A DNA stretch of 64,000 nt, from assembly GCF_024362695.1 (NCBI RefSeq), contig NC_065423.1, positions 3,961,001 to 4,025,000 on the forward strand, in the 5' to 3' direction. Source of the DNA: Pectinophora gossypiella (taxonomy: Eukaryota; Arthropoda; Insecta; Lepidoptera; Gelechiidae). The notes under the pieces were generated by a model. It saw only the letters and a list, made by a program, of their open reading frames with translations, was not told the DNA's origin and searched no databases. The position numbers and the translations under genes were made by a program. This document shows, in pieces, positions 1 to 10,246 of this stretch (the first letter of the stretch is position 1; each line of letters opens with the position of its first letter).

Positions 1-2254
1 CAATTCCTTATTTTTTACAATAATAGAATCGAGCGGCCTACTAACATTCGATAACGTAAAATAAACATATTTTGTTTTATTTTCATTAAGTAGCAGATTG
101 TTTACAGTAAACCAATCCACTACCTCTGAAATGGCGTTGTTTACATCGTCAAAGGAATCTTGTCGTCTCTTTACTTTAAAAAGTAAGGAGGTATCATCTG
201 CAAACAGCACCACCTCATGTTTTACAAGACTAGGTAGGTCGTTTATGTAAACTAGGAATAGAAATGGACCTAGAATTGAGCCCTGCGAGACGCCTATAGT
301 GACGTTAGATCCACACGATCTGGAGCCATGCACATCAACCCTCTGAACGCGGCCACTAAGGTATGACTCCAAAAGAGCGATGGCATTATCTGTTATTCCA
401 TAGTGACGAAGTTTCGCGATCAATATATCATGACAAACGCAATCGAAGGCTTTGGAAAGGTCACAAAAGACACCAATAGCATCTTTGGACTCCTCCCAAG
501 CCTGAAAAACATGATTTATTAACTCAACACCAGCATCGGTTGTTGAGCGACCCTTTGAGAAACCAAATTGTTTATTAGACATTAAATTGTTTAAATTGAA
601 ATGTTGAAGTAATTGCAGTAATTACATTTTTTCAAATTTTTTACTAAGTGTGGGTAGTATAGATATTGGTCTAAAATTAGTAGGGTCAGAAGTACTACCA
701 GCTTTAAACAATGGAATGACTTTACTGTGCTTCATTAAATCTGGAAACACACCATTGTCTACACATTTATTAAATATACATGATAGATAGGGAGCTATGC
801 AATCAATCACGGAGTTAATGACTTTAACAGAGAGACCATGAAGATCTGCAGTCTTTTTCATTTCTAAAGATTTAAAAGCTCTTAAGACGTCCCTAGGACT
901 CACGTGTGTAAATGATAGTTTATCTACTTTGGACGTATCTATGTGCTCCTTTACAAGTGATTGAGCGAGTGCAGGAGATGACTTCAAGTCCTTGGTAGTC
1001 GAAAATGGAATGTCAGTAAAGAATTTTTCAAAAGCTTCAGCAACTTGCTTATCATTTGTGAGTAGTTTACCGTCAATTTGTAATTGATACTCGAGATCGC
1101 GTGCTTTGACTTTCCCATTTTCGCTATTTATAACTTTCCAAGTCATTTTAATAATATCTGAGCTACCTTTAATTTTACTGCTAACAAACATTGCCTTCGC
1201 GGTAACGCAAACACGTTTGAAAACTTTTGAATACCGTTTTACATAGTCGTGAAAAGCTTTCTTCATAAAGTTCATACAACCTGTTTCTACTCTTATAAAT
1301 TCCTACCGTCGCCCAGTCACTAAAAATTGGTGTGTCTGCTTTCTTAATTGTTTTTGCCTTAAATACTTTACTAACTTCCGATTTTGTTAGATTAAATAGG
1401 GAGTTATATAACAAATTTGGGTCATCACAGTAAGGAAGTTCTGGTAATTTGTTTGACATATTATCTTTGAATTGTTCTAAACGACTACTTGATATGGGAT
1501 TGCATCTAACATCCTTTTTCAGTGAGCGGTCAACAAATAAGTTGAAAGATATTTGTTGACCACAGTGATCCGACTTTAATTTATTAATTATTAATTTATC
1601 ACAAGGTTCTAAGTTACTAAAAATATTATCGATACATTTCGCGGACTGTGACGTGATTCGGGTTGGTTCTGAAAAAAGATTTACAAGATTATAACACAGA
1701 AATAAAGATTTGAATGTAGTACTTAATGAGCAATTTTCCAGAATATCAATATTAAAATCACCGCAGACGATAACATGTTTGCTTTTATTACATAATTTGC
1801 ATAAAGCTTCATCAATAACTTTCTCAAATAGATCATAAGATGAAGCGGGGGGTCTGTATACGCTCAATACAATAAGCCGGCTGAGTTCAATACAGGCTAG
1901 CTCAACAGTTCGCTCAACTGAGAGACTTACAATATCCGTTCGTTCCTTATATTTTAAACAACTACGTACTAATATTAATGAACCGCCACGGATAGCCGTC
2001 TCCCTACTGTACGAGCTGGCAACCTGGTGATTATTGAAGCAAACGAACTCATGTTTTTTTAGCCAATGTTCAGTTACGCACATAATATCAACACAATTAC
2101 TGTTTAAAAAAAGTTCAATTTCAAGTTCCTTGCCCAATATTCCTTGTATGTTTTGGTGTACCAGGTTGATTACATTTGTATTTTTCTTATTGAATTTTAT
2201 ATTTAATATGTCCTCATTTAACTTACTACAGCCAAAGTTTTTCTCTGTTGTCAT
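1..2254 (-). pseudogene. CR1/Jockey-like LINE ORF2 (endonuclease + reverse transcriptase), frameshifted and stopped
   Basis: Non-LTR retrotransposon ORF2, whose product nicks DNA and copies its RNA onto the nicked target. Read leftwards from ATG 2254, the first frame (2254-1181) is an APE-type endonuclease with HQNIQG, TEHWL, YRPP, CGDFNID, CIDNIFSN and SDHCGQ in order. The frame is lost near 1255-1270; the reverse transcriptase continues in another frame from about 1275. It shows FRPISILPTLSK, then an in-frame TAA at 619-621, then in the same frame QFGFSKGRST, CDLSKAFDCVCHD, GVSQGSILGP and the catalytic FADD at about 193-204. The element leaves the window at base 1, so the C-terminus is not seen. 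One frameshift plus one nonsense codon make it dead, although all catalytic blocks remain. The clade is inferred from motif style; CR1 or Jockey are both possible. Confidence 0.9.
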
Positions 2255-2259
2255 TAAAT

Positions 2260-2800
2260 TTAATTTAAATTACAAATGTCAGAAATAAAAATAGGCTGCT
2301 CAATAGGAGCAGACGCGTTAAAAGCCAACGAATTGGCTGATTCTATTGTAAAAAAAAAGGATAGCGACTTCGCTATTTGTCTTTTGTAAAAGTTAGATAG
2401 ATAGTAATATCTATCTTTGGTCAAATAAAAATTCCTAACATAGGAATTCGTATCAATAAACTGAAATTTATTATAATAATCGCATACTAAAGTATGCAAC
2501 GTCAGGTTTAGATCATGTCTAAACTTATTTTCGGTTTTTAGCTGACTTTGGCTGAAAGGTAATGCAAACAAAATCACTTGTGCTACATTCGGTAGGCTGT
2601 TAAGTAAGGAAATTTTATATTCTATTCTTATATTCTTTGTTCGCGTTACCTCTCCTACCGGCCAAGATTATAATTGTACTATTTTGTGAGAATTGATATG
2701 AAATTATTCTTTTTAAAATGTCTAAATAGGAGGCACCCGGCATGCAATTATTAATTACTGCCCGCCTCAAGAAATGGCTAAGTTGTAAACCTAACCTAAA
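2260..2800 (-). pseudogene. LINE ORF1 remnant, SGNH-hydrolase-like
   Basis: It lies immediately upstream, in element sense, of the endonuclease ORF. Two minus frames join into one protein-like run: CMPGASYLDIL and STIIILAGRRGN in one frame (about 2762-2630), then NVAQVILFALPFSQ and FIDTNSYVRNFYL in another (about 2605-2380). The order resembles the esterase-like (SGNH) ORF1 of CR1-group LINEs: a PGA block, a strand ending in GxxGN, an xLPxS strand and a C-terminal helix. The histidine usually seen near the end is not evident (RYYYLS there). A frameshift falls at about 2610-2620 and the N-terminus is missing beyond about 2800. Family assignment is by pattern only. Confidence 0.5.
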
Positions 2801-2810
2801 CATAATAATA

Positions 2811-2860
2811 TTTACTGAAATGTGTCGTACTGAACATTTACTGAAATGTGTCGTACTGAA
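2811..2860. repeat. 26-bp direct duplication
   Basis: The unit at 2811-2836 is repeated from 2837, with 24 identical bases. It sits at the 5' edge of the LINE ORF1 remnant and may be a local slippage or insertion scar. Confidence 0.8.
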
Positions 2861-2894
2861 TTTATTTGTGTATCTCCTAATCAAATTGATTCTA

Positions 2895-3140
2895 AATGAG
2901 GACCGCAGGCTCGAATCCAGCACGAGCCTAAACCAATGATTGATTATAAACCAACGAGACAATGATGAATTCGAATTCAATGGATCATAAATGATTATTA
3001 TGTGCTCAGGGGTGAAGGAACCCACATTTCCGAGAAATGTGTATCGGAAATATACAAAATAACATGGATTCGCCTGATTTTTCCTTTGCGGGTTGAAAGG
3101 TTAAACAGGCTTTTGTAAAAAATCGGACCTGTCAAAACGC
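2895..3140 (+). repeat. SINE-D copy (tRNA-derived, degenerate)
   Basis: It starts with a tRNA-like B-box remnant (gctcgaatccagcacgagcc at 2911-2930) and runs through the family marks 'catttccgagaaatg' and 'aaaaaatcggacctgtcaaa'. It is the same family, in the opposite orientation, as 17798-18008, 30478-30684 and 35304-35470. It is diverged, with no clear TSD. Confidence 0.65.
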
Positions 3141-3329
3141 TCTTGTAACAGTATAAACATTATAATAGTTTCGATAGACCAAGCTGCGTCACTGTATGTA
3201 TATAGTTATTACGGCTCGCTCATGTCATACCGTAATTATGTTTTAGCAGCTACATAGTTTAGCTTCGGAATTTGTGGACATGGTATATTAGGTTTTGCAT
3301 CGAACCCATAACATAACACAAGTTAACCG

Positions 3330-3366
3330 CACGACTATATTCCAGTGGGGTAGTCAGAGGTACAAG
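3330..3366 (-). repeat. M3 dispersed repeat fragment
   Basis: The segment 'ggggtagtcagaggtaca' is the reverse complement of the 'gtacctctgactacccc' block at 10509-10527, and related text occurs at 17625-17670, 26480-26560 and 35945-35998. The class is unknown. Confidence 0.5.
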
Positions 3367-3384
3367 CAAAGAGCAAAAGTTCAA

Positions 3385-3632
3385 TCACTGAATTTCCTGT
3401 CTGAAAATTCGTGAAAATTTTAGTTTTTTTTTTAATTATTTAATTTTCATACTTTTGCGACGGAAAATTTCACTTAATATCAGTTCAGAATCATGATCTG
3501 AATCATTCCTCAAAGTTTATTTACGATAATTAAAACACATAATAACGGGTTCTTACCGCGTTTAAATCAGGGATATGAGACTCCCACCATCGTATCGTTT
3601 TAGTTACGATGTTACTAACACCCTGTATATTT
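3385..3632. mobile_element. M1 MITE, interrupted
   Basis: The right half of the M1 family ('cttttgcgacggaaaatttc', 'aatcatgatctgaatcat', terminus 'actaacaccctgtat') is split by about 65 bp (about 3533-3597) carrying 'aacgggttcttaccgcgttt', a block also present at 10958-10978. M1 ends read tacagggtg...caccctgta with flanking TA, as in Tc1/mariner-type MITEs (inference). Confidence 0.65.
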
Positions 3633-4161
3633 TCTATTTACTCCTATTTCAGTATTGAGTCTGATATAGAAGAGCAATATTATTTTCAAGAGCGAGTGAG
3701 ACAATTTATCCAGAGCACTCCAGCGATATTTTCCTACGCCACTTGAGCTGATGTTTTTTAGTTTTAAACTTCGAACGTTATACCGTTATATATTCGAAGT
3801 AAACAAACGAGGGACGTTGGATAATGTTACGAAATATTTTCCTTGGGTGTCAATTTCTTATGTGATCAGATGTTTTCCGGGAGAAGCTTTTAGGACTTCA
3901 GCGCTCATCCCGGACACTCCAATATTCTTATTCCTTCTGCATAAGTGCGAGCGAGACAGATAATTCCCGCGCTCTCCCTTACTCCTTAGCGGCTTACGGT
4001 CATTCAGACTAAAGTAAGACCATCACAATTATCATTAAAAAAATATACTATGATTTGCGCGGAACAAGCATAAATTCAATTTAATTTTCTTCCAAATACA
4101 TATAATCTATAATCATGATTTCGTATGTAATAAACAATATGCGTAAATTATTAGATAATAT
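3633..4161. other. intergenic, nothing recognised
   Basis: AT-rich single-copy-looking DNA. The 70-codon open frame at 3751-3963 shows no domain or composition that marks it as coding. Confidence 0.5.
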
Positions 4162-4175
4162 TAATAACCGCTGTC

Positions 4176-4518
4176 GCTGCAACAGCCTCCGTGGTCTAGT
4201 GGTTAGAGCGTTAGGCTCAAGATCTGGAGGTCCGGGTTCGATTCCCGATGGGGACATTGTCGAAATCACTTTGTGAGACTGTCCTTTATTTGGTAAGGGC
4301 TTTTCAGGCTTGAATCACCTGATTGTCCGAAAAAGTAAGATGATTCCGTGCTTCGGAAGGCACGTTAAGCCGTTGGTCCCGGCTATTAGCCGTAAAAACA
4401 CCTCCACCAACCCGCAGTGGAGCAGCGTGGTGGAGTATGCTCCATACCCCCTCCGGTTGATTGAGGGGAGGCCTGTGCCCAGCAGTGGGACGTATATAGG
4501 CAGTTTATGTATTTTATG
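4176..4518 (+). repeat. SINE-A, full length, with 14-bp TSD
   Basis: A tRNA-related head begins at 4185 with A box tggtctagtgg and B box ggttcgattcc (about 4234-4244). A family body follows, and the 3' tail 'gcctgtgcccagcagtggga' is also found on SINE-C and on the RTE-like LINE at 12211-12450. A perfect 14-bp TSD, taataaccgctgtc, lies at 4162-4175 and 4519-4532 and defines the ends. The head is a SINE promoter, not a tRNA gene: it continues directly into the SINE body. Confidence 0.92.
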
Positions 4519-4599
4519 TAATAACCGCTGTCACCCTGTTGTGAATGAACCGTCTGCTTGACCGAGACTAACTTTTATTTATCCACCCTCACTCACATT

Positions 4600-4720
4600 A
4601 TAATTATTACATGAAGACCCAGAGGGGGTGAGGTAAATCTACCTCGACGCCTGATATGAACTAGTGCGGGGCGGAGAGATACGTTCTATCTGATGTGGAT
4701 GTAACACCCAAAATTTTGTT
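4600..4720 (+). repeat. M5 dispersed repeat
   Basis: Carries 'agagggggtgaggtaaatct' and 'gcggggcggagagatacgtt'. Similar blocks occur at 24690-24850 (opposite orientation) and 30690-30790. The class is unknown. Confidence 0.5.
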
Positions 4721-5089
4721 TCGTTTCGTTTTATATGCTTCAACCACAAATTACTTTCTAACCTACAAATCGTGGTATTTTAAATCCGTAGTACGGAATG
4801 TTCCAACAAAAGTTTCAATATCATAATTATTCCACTTAAAGATATTTACATAGCTACTCACGTATGCTAAATCCATATTGTATCTCTTCTGATCATCCAT
4901 TAAAGAAAATCCCGTGGATGAGTGCTTTGTACATAAGGTATTTAATACAATTGGTATCAAATTAATATATTAACTTGCATGCTATTAAATGTTGACGAAT
5001 GTCATTTTATTTTTTATTTACTTTCCTTTCCATTAATAATACGGCCTAGTAGATACGTAATCACGTCAAAAAGAAAGCATACCAGCCGG

Positions 5090-5262
5090 GTTTGAATGTC
5101 AACCGCGAGTTATATAGAGCGCGTCGACCAATAAACGATTCGAATGCTATCTACGTAGATGGACTTCAAACGGCTATTGGCCGAAGGCCTCGATATAATT
5201 CGCGCCACGACGCGGTTACCGTGCAGAGCCTGTTCAAAATAACACATTTCAATTCGTTGTAA
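5090..5262. repeat. M6 dispersed repeat fragment
   Basis: It shares 'gctattggycgaWgccctcgatataattcg'-like text with 35105-35137; the matching runs are 'ctattgg', 'cctcgatataattcg' and adjoining bases. It is GC-richer than its flanks. Class unknown. Confidence 0.4.
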
Positions 5263-5264
5263 CG

Positions 5265-5295
5265 ACAAATGAACTCTAGCTCAGAGTTCATTTGT
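5265..5295. other. perfect 13-bp stem-loop
   Basis: acaaatgaactct (5265-5277), a 5-base loop, then agagttcatttgt (5283-5295). The symmetry is exact; the function is unknown. Confidence 0.6.
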
Positions 5296-5586
5296 TCGTT
5301 TGTCAAGCGGCCGCACATTTCTTGAAAACTCCAGAGCCATTAAGAGACAGCCACCAGTAACGATGGTGGCCAAACTCTTAGAATTAAGTGCATCGGTCAC
5401 AACTGCCGCTGGAACCAGTCCAATTATTTAAGACTTCGTTGTCTCTTCATCATTGTAAACTCCAGTTGAACGCTTTGCATTCGATCCGCAAATTATTGCG
5501 AAAATGATATACATACTCATTTCGTTTAGGACTTGTACATGTAAGATTATTATTTATATATCGGTTTATTATTTTATAAAACTATA

Positions 5587-5741
5587 CAGGGTGTTAGTGA
5601 CATCGTAACGAAAACTTTGAGGGATGATTCAGACCATGATTTTTTATGAGTTTTTCCGACAGGAAATTACACTTGACTCTAACTCAGAATCATGGTTTGA
5701 ATCATCCCCCTCAGTATTCGTTACGGTGTCACTAACATCCA
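5587..5741. mobile_element. M1 MITE, nearly complete
   Basis: Begins acagggtgttagtgacatcg and ends in its inverted counterpart, cggtgtcactaacatcc. The inner arms 'gatgattcagaccatgatt' and 'aatcatggtttgaatcatc' are inverted copies. It is preceded by 'tat'. It has no coding capacity, as expected of a MITE. Confidence 0.75.
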
Positions 5742-5878
5742 AACCTACTTTTATGGCTTCCTGTAACGGGGTATAAGTGACATTGTGATGAATACTGAGA
5801 TGGATGATTCAGCTCATTATTCTGAAACAATATCAAGTGGAATTTTCCATCGCAAAAGTATAGGATTGAAAATAGTTT

Positions 5879-7429
5879 CTTCTTCTTCTTCTTCTTCTAG
5901 TGCCTGTCCATTACTGGACGTTGGCCGTCAGCTTTGAGAACTCTTCTCTGTCAGAAGCAAGAGGAAACAGCTGTTCTACGGTTGTAACGCCGGTCCATTC
6001 GCGGATGTTCCGCAGCCATGACTTCTTCCTCCTCCCTCGACGTCTTTTCCCTTCAATTTTGCCCATCATAATTAATTGAAGCAGCTGGTATCTTTCATTC
6101 CTAAGAATATGCCCCAAATACGTTACTTTCCGTTTTTTGACAGTTTGCATCAATTTCCGGGACATACCGACGCGTTGGAGAACCTTCATATTGGTGACTT
6201 TCTGGGTCCAGCTTAGTCGCAGCATGTGACGGTAGCACCACATCTCGAAGGCATCGAGACGCCGTCTAGTGTCTTCCTTAATTGTCCATGCTTCACAACC
6301 GTAAAGCACCACGGGCCATATGTAACAACATAAGATTCGGACACGTAGTTTTATGTTCAGCTGACGACAGCATAGCACCTTTTTCATCTTAGTGAAGGAG
6401 GCACGGGCAATTTCAATCCGAGTTTTTATCTCCTGCTCAGAGTCCCATTCTTCATTTACCCAAGCCCCAAGATACTTGTATTGTCGAATACGCTCTATAT
6501 CCTTTCTGTCCACTGTTATTCTTGGATTCAGATTTGTGTTAGGGGGATATTAACATAAACTTTGTCTTCTTAATGTTAATGGACAGGCCCGCTTTCACAC
6601 TGCTTTCATTGACCCTGTCAACGATCTCTTGCAGGTCCTTTTCTGAAGAAGCTACCAGAACTGTATCATCAGCGTATCGAAGGTTGTTAATGACTCTGCC
6701 GTTAACTTTAATTCCCACTTCTAGTCCCTCCAGGGCCTCCGACATAACCGCTTCAGAATACACGTTAAAGAGTAAAGGAGATAATATGCATCCTTGCCGA
6801 ACACCGCGACAGATTGGCATGTCGTTTGTAAGCTCTCCCTCTACTCGCATTGAAGCTCTCTGTTCCTTATACAAGTTCTCCAGAATACGCAGATCTTTGC
6901 CATCCAGCCCTATGTCTCTCATGCGTTCGATAAGCAGATTGTGCCTAACACGGTCGAAAGCTTTTTCATAATCAATGAAGCACATTATTACATCGGTCTG
7001 CATTTCACGACATTTCTGTACGAGAACGTTTAGAGCAAAGAGAGCCTCGCGTGTTCCCATCCCGGAACGGAAGCCAAACTGGGATTCGTCCAGCTGTTCA
7101 TCGCATTTAGGTCTAATTCTGTTTTGGACAATACTCAGGAATAATTTGAGTACATGGATCATCAAACTGATCGTCCGGAAGTCCTCGCATTTCCTAGCAT
7201 TCTGCTTCTTTGGGAGGGCTATAAAGATCGATTGTAGCCAATCAACTGGTAAGCTCCCGGTGTCATAAATTTGATTGAACAGATGGGTTAACACGTCGAT
7301 TTTGTCAATTTCTAGAAGCCTTAGAATTTCCACAGGTACATTATCTGGTCCTAGGGATTTACCTGCTTTCGCCTAGGTTGACAGTTGGGCCGGAATAGAT
7401 GTTATGCTCCGTTCTCCCCTTACTCCCCC
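5879..7429 (-). mobile_element. RTE-like LINE, 5'-truncated, with 11-bp TSD
   Basis: A minus-strand insertion of 1551 bp. In element sense it starts inside the reverse transcriptase domain and ends in a (GAA)n tail, seen on the plus strand as ttcttcttcttc at about 5879-5896. The TSD gaaaatagttt lies at 5868-5878 and 7430-7440. The endonuclease domain and any ORF1 are missing through 5' truncation. Confidence 0.92.
5911..7373 (-). pseudogene. RTE-like reverse transcriptase (partial, frameshifted)
   Basis: From about 7373 the frame reads AKAGKSLGPDNVP, then IFIALPKKQNARKCEDFRTI, QFGFRSGMGTREALFAL, CFIDYEKAFDRVRH, GVRQGCILSPLLFN and the catalytic YADD (plus-strand 6664-6676). The frame shifts at the run of five G at 6542-6546 and continues with RQYKYLGAWVNE, WPVVLYGCEAWTI and the C-terminal YLGHILRNERYQLLQLIM and GKIEGKRRRGRRKKSWL. 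It copies element RNA at the target nick. It is intact except for the missing N-terminus and one homopolymer frameshift, so this is a fairly young copy. The RTE/BovB-like label is from motif style and not verified by search. Confidence 0.9.
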
Positions 7430-7564
7430 GAAAATAGTTTACAAATACTAAAAAAAAACATGAATTTTGCGACGGAAAATTCCACTTGATATTAACTTAG
7501 AATCGTGGTGTCAATCATCCCCATTAGTATTCGTTACGATGTTAGTAATACCCTGTATATAATC

Positions 7565-7757
7565 ACACTACTACTACTACAGCACGCCTGTATCCCTGTA
7601 AGGGTTGGCAGTGGTGTATAGTACATCACTCTTCGCCAGCTATGTTTAAGTTCCATGTATCAGAGGGCGAGCTTATTGCCATTAACCGGGCGCAAATCCT
7701 GGAAACCACGTAATATCAATTATCTATGATCCAAATATGAATTGAAACTCATAAAGT
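7565..7757 (-). repeat. SINE-E copy (degenerate)
   Basis: Family marks on the plus strand are 'cgcctgtatccctgtaaggg', 'cagctatgtttaagttccat', 'ccattaaccgggcgcaaatc' and 'aaaccacgtaatatcaatta'. The same family, opposite orientation, is at 14205-14430. It begins next to a short (TAC)n run at 7568-7580 and is followed directly by SINE-C. Confidence 0.65.
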
Positions 7758-7768
7758 CGAGTTAATGT

Positions 7769-8071
7769 CATCATCATCATCATCAGCCCATTAACATCCC
7801 CACTGCTGGGGCACGGGCCTTCCCTATGGATAGATAGGGAGATCGGACCTTAAACCATCACGCGGGCCCAGTGCGGATTGATGGTTATTAACGAGTGCTA
7901 ATGCAGCCGGGACCAACGGCTTAACGTGCCTTCCGAATCACGGAGGAGCTCGAGATGAAAACTTCTTTTTTTGTGGTCACCCATCCTATGACCGGCCTTT
8001 GCGAAAGTTGCTTAACTTCAACAATCGCAGACCGAGCGCGTTTACCGCTGCGCCACCGAGCTCCTCATTTA
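7769..8071 (-). repeat. SINE-C with tRNA-like and 5S-like promoter parts, 11-bp TSD
   Basis: On the minus strand it begins gagctcggtggcgcagcggt (A-box-like), and within about 90 bp carries gaagttaagcaac and ggatgggtgacc. These match the internal promoter of eukaryotic 5S rRNA genes (agttaagcaac...ggatgggtgacc). Its 3' part ends in cagcagtggggatgttaatg and (GAT)n, seen on the plus strand as (CAT)n at 7769. The TSD cgagttaatgt is at 7758-7768 and 8072-8082. Confidence 0.88.
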
Positions 8072-8130
8072 CGAGTTAATGTACGTGCAACTATCAAAAG
8101 TGAAAGTAGGGAACAACATAACATAGCATA

Positions 8131-8711
8131 GGCGCTATTTATAAGCTGCGTTGTCGGGACTCTTTGAGGGAGCTGTTTAAAGAAATAAATATACTGACGG
8201 TCGCAAGTCAATATATATATGAAAACATTATGTATGTACGTAAAAACTTATCTCTCCTTCCGAGAAACTGTGAAAGGCATACTTACAATACAAGAAATAA
8301 ACATAAAATTGCTATTCAAAATTCTAGATTAAGTAATTTAAATTCATCTTTTTTGGGGTTATGTATACGTTTTTACAATAAAATACCAGATAATATTTTA
8401 AATTTGTCAGTAAATAAATTTAAAGCTCACGTGAAGCTTACTTTATGTAAAAAAGCTTATTATAAGATTAATGACTACCTAAATGATAAAAATGTCTGGT
8501 ATTGAATGTGTTCCTCTAGTTAATAAATAACTTGTAATGTATATCCTCATTGGTTTTTAAAAGATGTGTTGCTGTTGCAGTTTCTTGTCATTTCTTCTCC
8601 TCAGCCATAACACCTTGCGAAATGACGTAAATTCAAAAATGTTACATTGACATTCAACAAGTTTATCCATGATAATTACGTTGAATAAATGATTCTGATT
8701 TCTGATTTCTG
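8131..8711 (+). pseudogene. CR1/Jockey-like LINE: reverse transcriptase C-terminus and 3' end
   Basis: The open frame from about 8131 to the stop after 8505 reads AIYKLRCRDSLRELFKEINI, then SQYIYENIMYVRKNL, HTYNTRNKHK, LGLCIRFYNKIPDN and KFKAHVKLTL. This is the typical C-terminal tail downstream of the reverse transcriptase in CR1/Jockey-group LINEs. An AT-rich 3' UTR follows and ends near 'ttgaataaatgattctgatt' (8681-8700). It is heavily 5'-truncated. It could be the 3' end of the same family as the ORF2 at 1-2254, but the two do not overlap, so this cannot be tested here. Confidence 0.8.
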
Positions 8712-10002
8712 GCGTGAGCTAGTATCCCAGAAAGTGAAGGCAGGGGTGAGGGGGGTTGCGGATGGTCGGGGTGGTCATGTAAAACACAAATATGGCGCTT
8801 ATGATATAACAAATATAAAGTTATAAGTCAAAGAGGCGATGTGGAAAATGCTTTATCCCTCTTTCGTTTGCGGTCAGGTATAACCACATTGATGTCACAT
8901 CAACCACAAATCCTATTTTACAAATCCCGTTTCTCATAAAGACCCGATTCCACTTGCGGTTAAGAGCCGCCAAAGATCCCCCTAACATCGTAATTCCACC
9001 ACTTGAATGCCCTTCGTAAGACGGATCAATATCATAGAAAAAATACCTTTCGATTCCAATTAAAACGGTGAAATTGTTACAAGATAATTGAATTTTGGAT
9101 TATGTCATAATCCTCGTAGCAATTTGCTACGGCGTAGCAGGAAAGTTAAGTGGGTACTTATTACATGAATTTACATCATTGTGAGTTTGTTTTACTTGAA
9201 TATTCCTTTTTTAATAGAATATATTATACACAGTATTGTTTTACGTGTCGATTTTTAGATTCAATGCCGATTCCTTTTTATATCGATCAACATTCTCAAG
9301 TCTTATTTTATACGTATTTTTGTACGCGTGGACTAACAAAAGCTCTAAGTTATCGCCTGAAACCTATTGTATAAATATACTCCTAAAATAATATTTACAA
9401 AACACATAACCCTCCTTCTTGCTTTGCCGCAGTCGGGTAAAAAGACATTTTTAAGTCCATTGAATTTTTATACAATTGTATTGTAGGTGAATTTTAAATA
9501 ATATCCGAACACAGGGGAAGTTTATACGAAACTTTTTAATGACTGAATGCGAAATAGGTACCAGGACTGCATGAGTTCTAGACGCTCGGTCCGTTTATGC
9601 CGCAATAAAAGCGGCTAGTGCCTTAATTTATGTTATTTCAAAGTTTTTCTTTACTGCCCACCCCGGATTTAATGTATTGCCCAGTGAATCTATAAAGCTG
9701 TAAATCTATTTTAGTATAGTTTCACGCGTACGGCGTTTGGTGGACATCAATGGAGGTGTGACTGTTTTATGATAGCCTGGTAACGTTTCAATTAGTTTAT
9801 TAGTTTTTTAGAAGGAACCGTGACCATTTTATTTAGGGGAAACACGGCATTTATTAACACTGCGGGGTCGTAGGGGACACATTAACAATTCGAATCACAA
9901 ATAGCATGCATTATCAAGCATATCCTATATTAATAAAATACGACAATAATGTTGTTTTGTTATTAAACTATAGGATCGACCTCTTTAATAATTCTACACC
10001 AA
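8712..10002. other. intergenic, mostly unrecognised
   Basis: No gene or clear element. At about 9403-9440 'cataaccctccttcttgctt' and 'cgcagtcgggtaa' resemble the end of the repeats at 21500-21540 and 22540-22575 (cgtcgtgggtaa). Base 9322 is where the large duplicated block begins. Confidence 0.5.
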
Positions 10003-10158
10003 TACAGGGTGTTAGTGGCGTCGTAACGAAAATGGGGATGGTTTAAACCATGATTCTGACTTGGTGTCAGTGGAGTTTTCTGTCGCAAAAGTATGGAACA
10101 GAAATTAATTTAAAAAATAAACAGAAAAATTTTCATGAATTTTCCGACAGAAAATTTC
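10003..10158. mobile_element. M1 MITE, right end lost
   Basis: Starts tacagggtgttagtggcgtc and includes the inner arm 'tgtcgcaaaagtatggaaca'. It breaks off at 'ttttccgacagaaaatttct' before the second terminus. Copy 2 is at 37895-38050. Confidence 0.75.
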
Positions 10159-10246
10159 TTATTATTATTATTGGTGCCTCATTATGAGGGTGTCATGCCT
10201 TTAGGTAAAACCCTCCTTAAAAAATAAAGAGAAAAAAAACCCTTTA

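Larger units (their letters stand above)
5768..7560. mobile_element. M1 MITE split by an RTE-like LINE
   Basis: The left half is 5768-5878 (ggtataagtgacattgtgat ... tggaattttccatcgcaaaa) and the right half 7430-7560 (gcgacggaaaattccacttg ... taataccctgtat). The interrupting LINE (5879-7429) is flanked by an 11-bp TSD inside the MITE, so the MITE is the older element. Confidence 0.85.

Noticed and set aside
2034..2288. Plus-strand open frame over the LINE endonuclease
   Set aside because: A shadow of the minus-strand coding sequence. The same holds for 6573-7268 over the RTE-like reverse transcriptase.
4185..4256. tRNA gene
   Set aside because: The A and B boxes are there, but the sequence runs straight into a SINE body with a TSD-bounded end. 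The same applies to heads at 13950-14011, 15870-15935 and 21860-21932.
5363..5431. 22-codon frame with good start context (MVAKLLELSA...)
   Set aside because: Too short, no downstream exon or domain recognised.
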